Shown here piece by piece: positions 36,141 to 48,746 of a DNA stretch of 64,000 nucleotides. The position numbers and the translations under genes are program-made. Origin of the DNA: Neospora caninum Liverpool (Eukaryota; Apicomplexa; Conoidasida; Eucoccidiorida; Sarcocystidae); the NCBI RefSeq assembly GCF_000208865.1, contig NC_018394.1, forward strand, positions 1,571,635 through 1,635,634. The letters run 5' to 3'. How positions within the stretch are numbered: the stretch's first letter is position 1; each line of letters starts with the position of its first letter. The notes under the pieces were generated by a model that was not told the DNA's origin, did no database searches, and saw only the letters and a program-made list of their open reading frames with translations.

Positions 36141-39100
36141 CCTTGATCCCACGTTAAAGGGTCCCCACAAACATGTCGCTTTCCGATTGGCAGTGTATCT
36201 TCTTCCCTTCCCGCCTTTCCTCTTTTTTTTACGGTTGTATTCTCCCTCTCGCTCTGCGTGCGCTCTCTGCGGGATCTCCTCCCTTCTGTTCGCTGCGCGC
36301 CTCTCTCCCCTACACGCACACCCGCACAGATTCTATTCGAAGAGAGTAAGAAGAAGACGGAGAGGAAGAAGAAGAAGGAGAGGAAGAAGAAGAAGGAGAG
36401 GAAGAAGAAGAAGGAGAGGAAGAAGAAGAAGGAGAGGAAGAAGAAGACGGAGAGGAAGAAGAAGACGGAGAGGAAGAAGAAGACGGAGAGGAAGAAGAAG
36501 ACGGAGAGGAAGAAGAAGAAGGAGAGGAAGAAGAAGAAGGAGAGGAAGAAGAAGAAGGAGAGGAAGAAGAAGAAGGAGAGGAAGAAGAAGAAGGAGAGGA
36601 AGAAGAAGAAGGAGAGGAAGAAGAAGAAGGAGAGGAAGAAGAAGAAGGAGAGGAAGAAGAAGAAGGAGAGGAAGATTATAAGGACAGATTCCGTCGAGGG
36701 AAAAAGGGGGAAGATGCGGGCGTGTTTGAGAGACGAAAGAAAGTGAATGAGCACACGGACACAGTGAGGGAAAAAGACAGACTCTCTCGTGGATTCCTCG
36801 TTTTCGTCGAGAAAAAAAGGTTGCGCTGTGCCGTCCAGCGTGCACCCCGGACGGGAAAATCCAAAGAAAAATATCGGCCAAGGTATGAGAGAGCGGGAGA
36901 GGCAGAGAGGGGAGAGGAGCGAGAAGGGAGAAAGAATTGAGAGAAACACAAAACCAACTGGAGAGAGATCAGCAAATCCCTCCCTTTCGCTGACACGTCA
37001 CGGGAGAGAACGGTTGCGTCGCCGGCGGAGCGTCGACTGAGAGAGACACCGAGCGGAAGCAGGGAGTGTGTTCGACAGACCTTTTCCCAAAATTGCGCCT
37101 CTCTGTTGTGTCGAGAGTTTTTCTCTTCTCACGAGAAGGACCAGAAGTTTCCCCATGCTCGTTCCTTCCAACAGACAGGGACTCGACCGCACATGCAATT
37201 CTGCATGCGCTCTCTCGCAACGTTGAAAACCCCGTCCGGGGCTGAGCCCACGAGAGATTTCGAGGCGAGATTCGGTCCTTTTCCCTCTCTCTTGGCAGAT
37301 GGTTTTTCCTGACAGTTTGCCGCCTGGATTTCCGGGTTCTTTCCTGCCTCGAGCACCGTCCAGTGCCCCAGCTTCATCTCGATTTTCTGAAAGACTTGCT
37401 CGGCTCTTGTCTCTCACGCTCCTGCCTTCACTGTTCTGGCTTTCGCTCTTCCTGGGAAACCGCCTGCTTCCTTCTGTTTTTCATTTTGTATCGCTCTCTT
37501 CCTCTTTCTGTCTCGTCTCTCTCGTTGTCGGCGCGGTGGCTGCGTGTCGTGTTTGAAATTCACGTGCCGTCCGCCAGCCTCCGCCATCGCGCAGCTGATG
37601 ATCTCCGCACGAACATGATTTGTTTCCAGATCTCACTCGCAAAGCGCAAGCAGACTGTGTTCATGCTCGCTTCAGAGCTGTGATTCCGCGTTTTTTCCTG
37701 TCTCAAAAAACTAGGTGAACCCGACGCGAAGTAACCAGTTGAGAGGACAGGCGGGTCCCGAGAGAAATTTAGGGAACTGACGCAGGCAATCTCGAGCAAA
37801 CTGGTGAACTTGCCACGAAAAGCGAAGGAAGGCGACAACTTAAACGCACAGAACTCTACCGCGTCAGTGAGTGGGTTTTCTGGGAATGCGCCGCCGAACT
37901 AACACAGTCCAGTGAAAAAGGCGCACCGATTTTTGGTTGTCCAACAGGCGCATGCTTGCACATATTCGGGGGACTCTCAGGTAACCCCACGCCCCGATTT
38001 CCCTTTTTTTCACAGTCCTTCCGCTCGCGGCAGAAAGGCAAACGCTTCAATTGCCTCGCTGATTCTGCCGCGCTGACCTTGTCACTCTCGGCCTCAGAAG
38101 CGGGGTCGGGAGACAGAAACAGGCGTCTGTCGAGATTCGTGACCATCGAGCGTTTTCTCCCTTCTTCTCTGGGTTCTGCTGCCGCCTATCGGGTGTAGCT
38201 CCGCGGAAAAGCGGACAGAAGGAAGAGCCGTATTCTCCCTCCCACTTGAACCGCTACTCTTCCAGCATCGAGTTATCTCTCTGTCTCCGTGTCTCTTTGG
38301 CCTTACCCCTGCTGCGTGTCTCCAGCTTTGTCTCACCCGGTGTTTTTGTGGAGCTAGACAACCGAGAATGTGCCTAGCGATCGCTCTCTCTTGCTCTCCG
38401 GCTGTTTCTCAGATAATACTCCTAGATAAGCATACATAATGCACGTTTCGCTCTCGAATTCGCTTCGCTTTAACGTCTAGGGAAACGAACCCGCTGCGAC
38501 ATTCTCGCGCGTCGCCGTGCCCAAAAACAGAAAAATAAAGAAAGCGAGGCGCCGAACTGGCCCTGGCAGACAGCCGCCCCCTGAGGGTCTCTCTGGTTCG
38601 ACTTTTCTGTGCGTTTTCCAGAAAAGAAAGTTAGAGACACGTGTTCTTGCCTAGACGAGCGGGAACAGAAGACCTCTGCAGAACGGGGAGTGCCTGATAC
38701 GAAAATTGGAAAGTCATGCGGAAGATCAATGACGCAGCCTGCAACGCTGCTGGAAGAAAACGACGCCGAAAAACGGACCACACAACCGCATGCTTGGAAG
38801 ATCGACAGGCGGGGAAGTCGAAAGCGGCAGAGATCACCGTCTTACGGAATCTCCTAACACGTGTGGAGATACACGCGCATGCGTCTCGCCCTCCCTTGCT
38901 CTCAGCTGCCCACGCTTGCTCGCCTGGTTCTGGGCTAATCGCCGCGAACCCAAAAAGCCCTCTCACGCTCTTTACACGACGCGTCCACACACACGCTCCT
39001 GTAGAGCATGCGGAGGCGGTACGAGTTCAAACTGACAGCCGCTTGTGTAAGAAGATTCATCCAACTGTGAGTATGATAGACATTCAGCGTCCGTTCTCAC

Positions 39101-39671
39101 AGGGACGCACATGTGCTTATGCCTATTTCCTTGCCCCACACACAGGACAGTTGTGTGCAGATGCATTCGCCTACACATCCCCATATATATATATATATAT
39201 ATATATGTATATGTATATGTATGTGCGTCAACGCATGCACATAAATATATGTGGACTCGGGTACGCCTTCACGTCTGCACCCAAAGTGCGTTTTCGTTTT
39301 AGCCCTCGCGGTCGAGGACACAAAAATGAGTGTGGACTTGGCGCCAGGCGAAGTTTTTTCGCGAGAGCCCCGCCCTGGCCAAGAGAGACGCGCCCGCGTT
39401 CACTGTGCGTTTGGCGGAGAGCAGCACGGGCGCCTCCGCAGGACTACGGGAGGGCTGAGCAGAGAGACTTCCACGTGTCGCCTTTTAACTGAGAGCGCGC
39501 TTGTGCGCGGGATTAAGACCGTCTCAGAGATTCCCAGTTTCTCCTGCTCTTTGCCGCATCCTGGAAAACGCTATCCTACATCTCCCTGTCGTGTGTGTGT
39601 GTGTGTGGAGACCCACGTGCGCATACCCAGATACGAGCACTGTTTTTGTATCTCCCAGTCGCGTGCTGCGT
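36141..39671. other. Intergenic region, uL22m promoter and hydrolase 3' flank
   Basis: It holds the 18-bp minisatellite (36345-36675), a TA tract (39183-39222) and otherwise unassigned DNA. Long open frames over the minisatellite are repeat artefacts. No recognisable gene was found between 36700 and 39600. Confidence 0.5.
36345..36675. repeat. 18-bp purine minisatellite, about 18 units
   Basis: The repeat unit is GAGAGGAAGAAGAAGAAG, with a GACGG variant in place of GAAGG in the first unit and in a block around 36440-36510. It sits about 205 bases upstream of the uL22m start codon and is entirely CT-rich in that gene's sense. Because the period is a multiple of three, all frames stay open on both strands (Lys/Glu/Arg, Arg/Gly or Phe/Leu/Ser repeats); these are not taken as genes. 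Confidence 0.97.
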
Positions 39672-42600
39672 TCAGGGCGTCTGCGCATTTCCCGCTCCAT
39701 CTCGATTGACCTCGCGAAGCGCCTCGCCCATGATTTCTTCCAGCGAACCTCTCGAGAAGATTCCACTTTCAATCATCTGCGAGAAATGCGGCGCGTTGCC
39801 TTCTGCCCCGCCGGCGCCGTCTCTTCTCTTCTCTTCGCTCGCTTCGCTCGCGCGCGGGGGGTGCGAGATGCCCACGTTCCACTGACCGCCCTTGGACCCT
39901 GTTGCCGAGGCAATCAAGTTCCCCAGCGCAGAGTTGCTCCGATCCACTGCATGCGCCGTCGCCGCGACGACTGCCGACCCACCCTGCGCGGCTTGGAGCG
40001 CTGCTTCTCTGGCGGGCGACGCGAACTCGGCCAAGGCCTCCCTCGCCTCGGCCGCTTCCGGAGAAGCCGGCGAAGAAGGCAGCGCAGAGATCGCGGCGTC
40101 TGCGACAAAAGACGCCGAATCCGCTTCACAGACAAGCGGCGCGACGCCTGCGCGCTGAGACTGGAGCTGCCACTGCGGCGGCGCGCGGACGTACGCGGGA
40201 ATCTCCACGCGCACTGCAGGAGCGCCGGTCACCAGGCTCTTGTCTCGGAGAAACGCCTCCATCGGTTTACCTAAATCCTGAACAGGAGCGACAAAGAGCA
40301 CGGAAAGGACGATGCGAAACTCCCGAGAAGGGCGGTGAAAGGAAGGACATCTTTCTGTTTTGCCTGGGACGTCTCGTGCCGCTGTAAATCTGTGTCAATT
40401 GCTCGGCGAGTCGTCCCACGCTGCTTCGAGGACAGGACGACGTTCTCTTTCGCACCGGGAGGCGCCGTCCCGCCGTTCGTTGCTGGAAATGTTCACGGGT
40501 CAAAAACATCCGTGGTCCGCCAAGAGATGCCCTCGCCTCGCAAGTTGCACGTACGCCGACGGGATTTTCCATTTCGGCCTCTATCCCAGCGGGAACTCGA
40601 GAGACTACGCAGCGAGGTACCGGGACCCGAGAATCCTTTTCCTCTCCTGTGTCTCGAGTTGCCTTACATACGCATATACATATACATATATACACACATA
40701 CATATGTATATACATATGTATATGAGTGCAGATGCCTGTGTAGATATGTGTATCTGTGGAGATAAACGCATGTGTATCGCGAGGGCGTGGACGTTTGCGC
40801 GCTTACGTCAATGATGTAGTAGCGGTTGTGCGAGGAATCAGCAGGGAAAAAGCCTTCCTTCTTCTCGGATTGGTACGTTTCGAAGAGCCTCCGGCCGTGG
40901 CTGGTCGGGATAACCTCGTCGTCGAGTCCATGGACGATCAGAAGGGGACACGAGGCAACAGCCATCTTCTCCAGGTTCGCTGCATTGCTCCAGTGATTCG
41001 AGATGAGCCAGGTGCCCAGAGACGCATATTCTGGAAAGAACACAAAGCACCCAAAGTTCCCACTTTTCACTCCCCCTCCGCCTACATTCTCACCAGAATC
41101 CGTTTCTGCACCAATGCACTTCCTGTCTCTTCGTCTTGATGGAACTGGGGAAGAACTGGACGTGCAGCTCTTGAACTGTCGCTTGCGTGCGAAAGAAGCG
41201 GACACAGAAGGGAGCAAAACACCCGCAACCGAGAAGCAGGGAGACCCCACAAAAAAACGAGACTGACCTTGCACGATTTTGTGGACAGTGATGTACGGTG
41301 CATGCAGGACGACGCCTCCGACGTGGATGTTCTGCTCTGCCAAAGCGGCGGCCAAGTAGCTGGCGGGGCCTGAGAGAGAAGCGGCGAGACGATTCGAGAA
41401 TCATGAACAGCGAAGGCCCCGGTGGCGTCGCGCCCGACCGTCAAAGAAAGACAGGAAGGAGACAAAGAGAGAAAAGAGCAGCAAACACAGAGAAAGAGAC
41501 GCAAAAAACAGAGACAGAGAGACGTAAACACAGCGAAAGAGTGGTCAAGAGTCGAGAAAAAAGACGGCGAGCGAAGGCGGGAGAAGATGAAGGTGGGAAA
41601 GGCAAATCCCGGGCGACGTGGCAAGTCTAGGAACCCCAGTGGGAAACGCGCGGCGGCGGCTGCAGTGTCCGAGTTGAGGACTGTTGTCCTCCCTTTGGCT
41701 TTTCCTGCGTCGCTTCTGTCGTGACTCGGTGGCATCCCTTTCCGAGGAAGTTTTGTCGCGTTTTTTCTCGCTTCTCCTCGTTCGATCTCGACGGCGCGCA
41801 CCTGTTCCGATGCTTCGCCCGAAGCACAGCACATTCGACGGCGTGACGCCGAGCCAGGCGAGAAAGTTGAATGCTGATCGGCTCCACTTGTTGATCAAGT
41901 CCCCCATCTTGTTCTTCGACAGCCCCGAGGCAGTGCGGCGCACAGCTGCCTCGTCGGCCGACGAACCCTCTGCGCCGATTGCAGCTGCGGCGAGGTCTTC
42001 GGGGCCCGGTCCGTTCAGCGGGGGAGCAAGGCCGTAACCTGCAGGAGACGGGAGACGAAAAACGAGAGAGAAAAGGAGACGCGGAGAAGGAGAGAGTGAG
42101 ATATAGAGAGGAAGAGAAGGAGAGAGTGAGATATAGAGAGGAAGAGAAGGAGAGAGTGAGATGTAGAGAGGAAGAGGAGAGAACACGCGCAGAGGTACGA
42201 AACGCACAGAGACAAAAGCGACACGCTGGCAGTCTCGGCACCCGTGACTTCTTTCTCCTCGTTGACCGCGCGCCGTTTCCCTCGGGTGTTCTCGTTCTCT
42301 TTCTCTTTTCCTAGTCCTCCCTCTCGTTCTGTGTTCCTCGCATTTTAATTCCTCTTTCAGGCGCACCAGGGAATTCAATTGCCAGCACGTGGGCATTGAG
42401 AAACTTGGAGAGGACGTCGAGTTCTTCGTAGATTTGTCCCAAGTCGCACGAGTTGCCTGCCGAGAGGTGGGGCGAGCAGACAAACAGACAAACAGACGGC
42501 AAAGGCAAAACGGCGACCTGTCGGTTTCAAGTGGAAGACTCCGAAGAAGTTCCCGCAGCTTCACACAACACCTCTCTATAAGGAATTCGAATCTTTCTGC

Positions 42601-43268
42601 CTCCGTTTTTGAGCGGGACACAGTGCTCTCCTTTCTCCCGGCTTGTGCTTCGTCTCGGTACGTCCGCGGCGCCTCTTCTTTTCGTTTTCCCCGTCCCCTG
42701 AAAAAGTGTCTCAGTCTCCGGTTCGACTCTGGGGAAGGCACACACAGAGTCGAGGGCGTTCCTTGTCTCCCCTTCTTTCCTCCTCTCTTTCTCGCTCTTC
42801 GCCCTCGCCTACCATGCCAGTAGAGGATGGTGCACTGACTTTCCCCGCCGGGAGCTGAGATGAAGAACGCAGGAAACAGGCGCTGGTGCGCTCGGGAGTG
42901 TCGATGGACGGCCTCCAGCTCCGCGGCCTCTTCAGGCGAGAGACTCCCGCGCGGAGCGAGGGGCGGGAAGTCTTCCTCGATCCACAACAAGCCCGGCAGT
43001 TGTGCATCGTACTGGAGACAAAGGAGACACAGACGGCGAGAGGCAAGAAAACGCCCGCGTGGAGAGGCGAAGGGAGGCGAGGGAGAGGAGACAAACACAA
43101 ACGGCGGAAGCGACGAGCGAGAGAAGTGGCGGCGGGGCACACACAGGGGGAAGGGGAGAGTGTTGCGACCGAAAAAAACGGAGGCTCAGAGCGAGAGAGG
43201 AAACATACCGAGGCTGCCGGAGCGGGGAAGAGGATCGCATCCCCCAGATTGCTTGAGCCTATTCCCAT
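39672..43268 (-). CDS. ABHD17/Bem46-type alpha/beta hydrolase, 7 exons
   Basis: Exons 43268-43209, 43011-42813, 42456-42367, 42038-41802, 41369-41268, 41030-40807 and 40277-39672 close to 505 residues. The protein opens MGIGSSNLGDAILFPAP; Gly2 with Ser6 fits N-myristoylation. The fold shows ILYWHGNSCDLGQIYEEL (oxyanion strand), HVLAIEFPGYG, the nucleophile elbow GRSIGTG (Ser192), VVLHAPY, the acid in VHGLDDEVIP (Asp267) and the base in SSHNRYYIID (His297), the same order as ABHD17 depalmitoylases, whose family motifs are SHGN.VDLGQ, GQSIGT, HGTEDEV and GHND. Compared with ABHD17 (about 300 residues) there is an Ala-rich insert before the nucleophile (about residues 120-160) and a 200-residue Ala/Ser-rich C-terminal tail. 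The N-terminal cysteine cluster that anchors ABHD17 is absent. Substrate is unknown; membrane-associated protein deacylation is inferred. Confidence 0.88.
40675..40722. repeat. TA/CATA microsatellite in hydrolase intron 6
   Basis: An imperfect TACATA/TATG tract within the intron 40278-40806. Confidence 0.85.
42091..42180. repeat. 30-bp tandem repeat, three units, hydrolase intron 3
   Basis: The unit AGAGAGTGAGATATAGAGAG plus ten more purines is repeated at 42091, 42121 and 42151, with the third unit slightly diverged. It lies near the acceptor of exon 4 (42038), so the transcript carries three CT-rich copies just downstream of exon 3. Confidence 0.95.
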
Positions 43269-46200
43269 CTTGCAGAACCTGCACTTGTTCTGCTTCGGCG
43301 AGCTAGAAGACGAGCTCGAAGAGAAGGAAGAACCGTGCGGTGACGAGAGGGCGACCGGGGCCGCAAGACGCGGAGCAGCGGCGACGCGCGAAGAAACGAG
43401 AGGAGGACAGGAGACACTTCGATCCTCGCACAGAAGCGCCTGGACACGGCCGAAAACGAGAAAAGAGAGGGAGCCCGAGGAAGAGGAGACGACGAAGGGA
43501 GGCCTGTTTGCTTGGTCCCTGAAGACAAGACTCTTGAACGGCTTTTCGGCGACGTTGCCCAGAAAGGTCAAGAAAACGCTGGCGACGAAGGCGGCAACAA
43601 GCGAGAAGACTCGGCGACGGGTCCGAGGAAGAAAAACGGGCGCAAAGGGGAGAAAAGGTCTTCAAACACCTCGCGATATTCACTTCTTCGTCTTTCTTCT
43701 CTTCCCGTTTCTTGTGCTTTCGCTCCTCGTTGCGCGTTCCGTCTTCTCTCTCGCCTTCTCGTGTCTCTCCTCCCGGTCGCCTCTTGCTTTTTCGCTTGAG
43801 AAGGCGAGGCTGTGGGCGCAGTCTACCAGCAGCGCAAGTGCGTCCGCGTTTCACAACCACACAAGGGAGGCCGATTTTCCAGCAGAAACAAGTTCGGCAC
43901 CAGGCACTTTTCTCGAACGGAACATTCACAGCGTACGCAGCCTACACAAGGGAGACTGCGGAGACCGCATGTTACACTGACACGAATGGATCTGTAACTA
44001 TCTATGTGGATCCATGTATCTATAAATTCACGTCTATATCTACGCCGCTCCCTATATCTATGCATTTGGCTATACATACATGCACTAGAGAAAAGACAAC
44101 GCGGGGGGAGGGTGACTGGGCGAGAGTGGAGAGACGCGTAACGACAGAGGGGCGGAACAGCGAAAACAGAAAGGAGAGGAACTGTGTAGATCGGCTGTGT
44201 AGAGAAACTGCCTCCCTGCTCGGAACGGGTGCTCGAGCGGCGACCTTGCACTGTTTAAGCTCGGCAGGTTCGCGTGTGGTTGCCGCAGAGCGCAGAATAT
44301 CGGGAGCGCGGAGGGTCCGGGAAGCGCCTGCTTTCTCTAGCCAGTCCTTTACACATATCGACAGAGGTATCCTGGCGACAGGAAAAAACGCTAGACGAGG
44401 AGACTCTGCGCCAGAGTGACCGTGAGAGAAGTCGCAACACCTCGGAGACACAGAGAGGAGCGCCTTCAATGCGCTCGGTCGCCTTCGAGGCACGGCTCTC
44501 GGGAAGGCGAAGAGAAGTACCCCGGCAGGCAGCACGTTGCCGCAGGAGAGATCGAAGGCAGAAAAGAAGAAAGGAGAAAAAGTCGGGGAAATGCCGGGGC
44601 CCGGAGCCGCGCGCTGTCCGCGAAAAGGCAGGTATCTCACGAGGCGCAGCGTTAAGATTGAGAGACAAGAGGGCCGAAACGACTTGGGTAAGGCGCTTCG
44701 CGTTCGACCGATGAGCGAGGTGGAGACAGTGTCTTCTCGTTTCTTTTGCATGCAGAGAGAAAAGACGTAGAAAAGGGGCAAAAAGACCAGTTTGCGCGGC
44801 AGGAAGACAGGAACGGACTAAGCGATCCGCGGCCGCGCCGGCGGCAGGCCTGGCCAGCCGGAAGACAGCGCGCGCGATTTGTGACGCTCTTTTCGTTTGC
44901 TTTGGATTGGATTCCAGAACAAGCTCCAGAACTTGGCGTGTAGAGCCCCAGAAAAGCAGCTTCTCTTCCCCTAGAGGGAAACATTCACTCTATCGAAAGG
45001 GTCCGTCTTGCCACACGTGCAGTTCTCGTTCTGGGCCCAGGTGTACAGACACACAGCTGAGAGGTGGCCGTCGCGCACCTTTCGCTCCTCGTTTTTCGGA
45101 GATCGAACCCGTTTCGACACTTTCGGTTGTGAGCGATCTGAGCCGCTTTTGCCACTCAAGTAGGCTCCCTAAGGACGGGGGAAGGGGTATGCCTTTGTCA
45201 TGGCGAGTATAGGGCGTTCTTTGTCTTGCGCGGCGCCGCCTGCAAACGCTGTTCTGCCGCTGCTCTCGCTGCTGGCGAAAAACGCGAGACCGTCGTCCTC
45301 TTCTCGCGGGGAGTTGTTTGAGGGGCTGGGAATAGACGTCGAAGCTCCTCACGCCCTGTTCCACAGCGGCTGAGACTAAAGGAGAAACGCGCACCGCAAG
45401 AGAGCGTCGAGAGGCCAGCCCGACGTACGCGCTGAGCTGCTGGTCCCGTGCGAGTCGAAGAGTCGTTCTGCCCGTACAGGATGTGTTGGAGAACACCCGA
45501 GAAAAAGGAGAGGGGGGAGAGGACGCAAGGGGAAGAAACAGAGAGATTCTGTTCCGCGGCGCGCATCCAGTGGCTCTGAGTTAGAGGAACTCCAGCAAGC
45601 AGAAGATAGACCAGAAGGTGGGCGATGCCCGAGTCACCAGGAGCGATGAGCAAGCACATCGGGCTGCTGTCTTCGTGGTTGTATTCTTCTTGAAATCACT
45701 TTGAGAGGCGAGTGCGCGACATCTACTGACTGCGTGACCGTCACTGGATATGCCGGAAGGAGTTGCAGTAAAAAGGAGCTGCATTTTTGCTGGAGCTCCA
45801 CATATCTATGCCACATCTATGCGTAAATGTATATGTGCACCTGTATACGTGCAGGATACCTTCTGAACGCCTATACGAAGACGCGCACATGTGCACGCCC
45901 ACCACCACATGTATACCGACAGATGTGAAAAGGCGGATCTGCATGTGCACGTGGACTTTTTAGAAACAAAGGCGCGAGTGCGCGACCGTCTGAGACTGGA
46001 GAAAAACAAGAGTACCACGGACTCAGAACAGCACTTGCGACAATCGATGAATCTGCATATATATATATATATATGTATACATGAGTGTAAGCATATTGAT
46101 GAATATCTACATCTGTGTATTTGTTTATTCGTCTGTATAAGGCAGCGGATAGTTTTGTCGGCTGTTGGAGACTCTTTGGATCTGCAGGGAGTTGGCGACT

Positions 46201-48746
46201 GCGTGGCAATTCACGAAAAAAGCGTTGCTTCCCGTCAGGCCAAGGGCGCGACTACAGCCCAGTGCGTCGGTTGCTCTATTCTCGCAAACCTTTCAGTCCC
46301 CGCCATCGGCGTGTATAACTATATCAACCTCTGTATAAAATATCTTTTTGCATCTCTTTATACGAGCATCTCTATATACATCTACAGTATCTAGATATAG
46401 CTTGTCTTTTCACGGTCGCTCTCTCTGACTCTGCATATCGATGACGCGCCAGAGAAAAGCGAGTGGTAGTTGGAGACACGGAAACACCTCCCTTCGTTTC
46501 TCCTCGAGAGAAAGGCGAGGCGTAGACAAACCCCGATCTTGCGCAGCAGATGCGCCTCGCTGCGAACGGCACGTGGTCTCGACACCAACACCCGTGTGCA
46601 AGGGGGATGTGCAAATGTGCACGTACACAGGAAAGGCCCGCGTTTGCCTCTTTTTTCCGAAAAACGACATGTCTGCCGTTGGCCTTTTCTCTTTTCAGAA
46701 CACTCATCTGCTTTCCTGTTGATTCCCTTTTTCCTCGGCCTCTGCGTCTCCGCCGCAAAACGCTTTGCTTCTCGCGAAACAAACTGCGCGTCCCACGCAC
46801 GCGCGCTGGGACGCCGCCCGCGAATTTCGGCATGCATGTTTTTCTGCACGTTCTCGCCCGTTTCCACGTTTCTCGCCTTTTCTCATCTCTTTGCTTTGTC
46901 GAGTCGGCTACTCTCCCTTCTGTCTCTCCCTCCGTTATCCTTTTCTCTACCGCTTTCTCCGTGCGCGCCTGGTGCTTCCAGGCGCCGCAAACACCCGCTG
47001 GCGTTTTTTCGGTTGCCCGCCGACCTAATTCCGTTTCTTGTCGCCTTTTGTTTCTTCTCTCGTCTCTTCTTCCGTTCTATCGGCCTTGTCTTTTGCTGGC
47101 CTTCTCTGTCTCTCCGCCGTTCGCTCTCGATTCGCCGCCGACGACTCCCAGATCCCAGAGCAAGGGGAGACGTCTCTCGCTGGCGAAAGTTCGTTTTCCT
47201 TCTTCGCTTCCGGCCCCGACCCGGTCGCGAACTCTCTTTCTTCTCTCGCTTTCTTTCTCCCTCAGCGCCTCTGCACGTCTCTCTCTCTCTCGGGAGAGGT
47301 CTTGTGTCTCCCGCCTGTCCCGTCGTATCGCTGCTACGTCTCTCTGCCGCCCGCCTGTCTCCTTCGCCGGCGGAGATTCTCGGCGGAGTGTTTCTCTTTT
47401 GCAGTTTGTGAACGCGGAACAAAGCAGAGATCCAGAGAGAGGGCGACGCGCCGTTTCTGTTGCGCAGGAAAAGCGGCGTCGAAGACGCCAAGCGCGAAGG
47501 CGAAAACCCATCTCTCTGACATGCATGCCTACACCTGGCGGGCATGCGGAAAAGTTAAACGCAAACGCAAAGCAGAAAGTCTTGTCGCCTCTTGCGGCTC
47601 TCGAACGCGACGCCGCGCGTGCATCGCTGGCGTAGACCGATTCAGCTTCGAGAGGCAGACAGATGGAGAGATCCTCGTAGTGAGAGGCGTGTGCATGTGT
47701 CCACGGTTCCATGATTTACATGATAGAGATCCCAATTTTTTTGTGAGGAAAAAGGAGGCGGATTGACGGGAACGAGAGAGGCGCACGCAGAGAAAGGTTG
47801 CCACCTGTTGTCCTTTTCCACTTCACACGTTCCTTCTCTGGTTTCCGTCTCCTTGTCTCGTTCCTTCGTTTTTCGCGCTCGGGAGAGGACAGGTCGCCCG
47901 TCCGTGACTTCCGGAGACGCGCTCGCGGGCGCGAAGAGAGAAAGTGAGATCCAGGGATTTCGTCCCCGTTCGCCGACTTCGGTTTCCAAGCGCCTTGCGA
48001 GGGGAAGGCGGAGGCGCTGTGCCGAGAGCGGGCTGCCTCTTGTCTCAGTGCTTTGCGTCTCCGGGGTCTGCGACTCGCCCGTCGGTTGAGCCTCCAGGAC
48101 CGAGCAACAGCGACAGACAGAGAACGAACGCGGGACAGAGAGAAGATGAAGAAGAGGAAGGAAGCAACACGGGAGGAAGCGGACAGGTAGGGGACGGAGG
48201 CGAGCAGACCGGGGACCGGAGGGAAGGAGCGAGCGGGGCGCAGTCCGAGGCAAGAGACAACAAAACGCACAGACGGAAGACGAAGGAGAGGGGAGGTCAG
48301 GACGCGGGCAGACCTAAGAAAGTGGGAGTAAAAAAGGGCGCGAAAAGGAGAAGCCGGAGAATCGAGAGAAAGAAAAGAGAAAAAGGCATGCGCTTCGCAT
48401 GGATTTCCGCTCGCAGGGGTGCGGGGATTGGGTGTCTGTCTCGTTCTTTCACGCCGCCCGCGCGCGTTGCGTGTGCCGCATTTCTTTGCAGGCCTCGTCT
48501 CTCGATCTCGCTGGCGGGAGAGACTGCTCCTTGAGAGGTTGCCGTGCGCTGGACTTTCGGAGCCTCGAGACACTCTCCCAACGCAAAGAAATTTCTCTCC
48601 TTTCTAGTTGTCTTCTTCTTCTACCCCCCACCGACTTACTTCTCTGCCCACCCACACGCGGCGTCTCTTCTCGTTCCATCTGATCCCTGGAGAAAGAACC
48701 GGAGGAACGGACAGTGGACTCCGGCGAGTCGCCAAGAGAGACAGCG
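43269..48746. other. Divergent intergenic region, hydrolase / RS-rich protein
   Basis: No gene can be supported with confidence. From 43300 to about 44700 the plus strand is GA-rich (CT-rich in hydrolase sense), as expected for its leader. From about 46650 to 48700 the plus strand turns CT-rich, matching the leader or promoter of the RS-rich gene, and its long open frames (46470-47411, 46550-47635) are of simple composition. A minus frame 45659-45198 (153 codons, hydrophobic start) has no recognisable homology. A TA tract lies at 46057-46074. Confidence 0.5.

Noticed and set aside
35863..36881. Arg/Gly, Lys/Glu, Phe/Leu and Leu/Pro repeat proteins over the 18-bp minisatellite
   Set aside because: The 18-base period keeps every frame open. 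There is no domain, no splice context and no consistent start.
45198..45659. Minus-strand frame of 153 codons with a hydrophobic start (MCLLIAPGDSG)
   Set aside because: It could mimic a signal peptide, but no homology, splice partner or coding bias is visible in this GC-rich divergent region.
46470..47635. Two long plus-strand frames (313 and 361 codons) upstream of the RS-rich gene
   Set aside because: They consist of Ser/Leu/Arg/Pro low complexity from CT-rich leader DNA and overlap each other in different frames.
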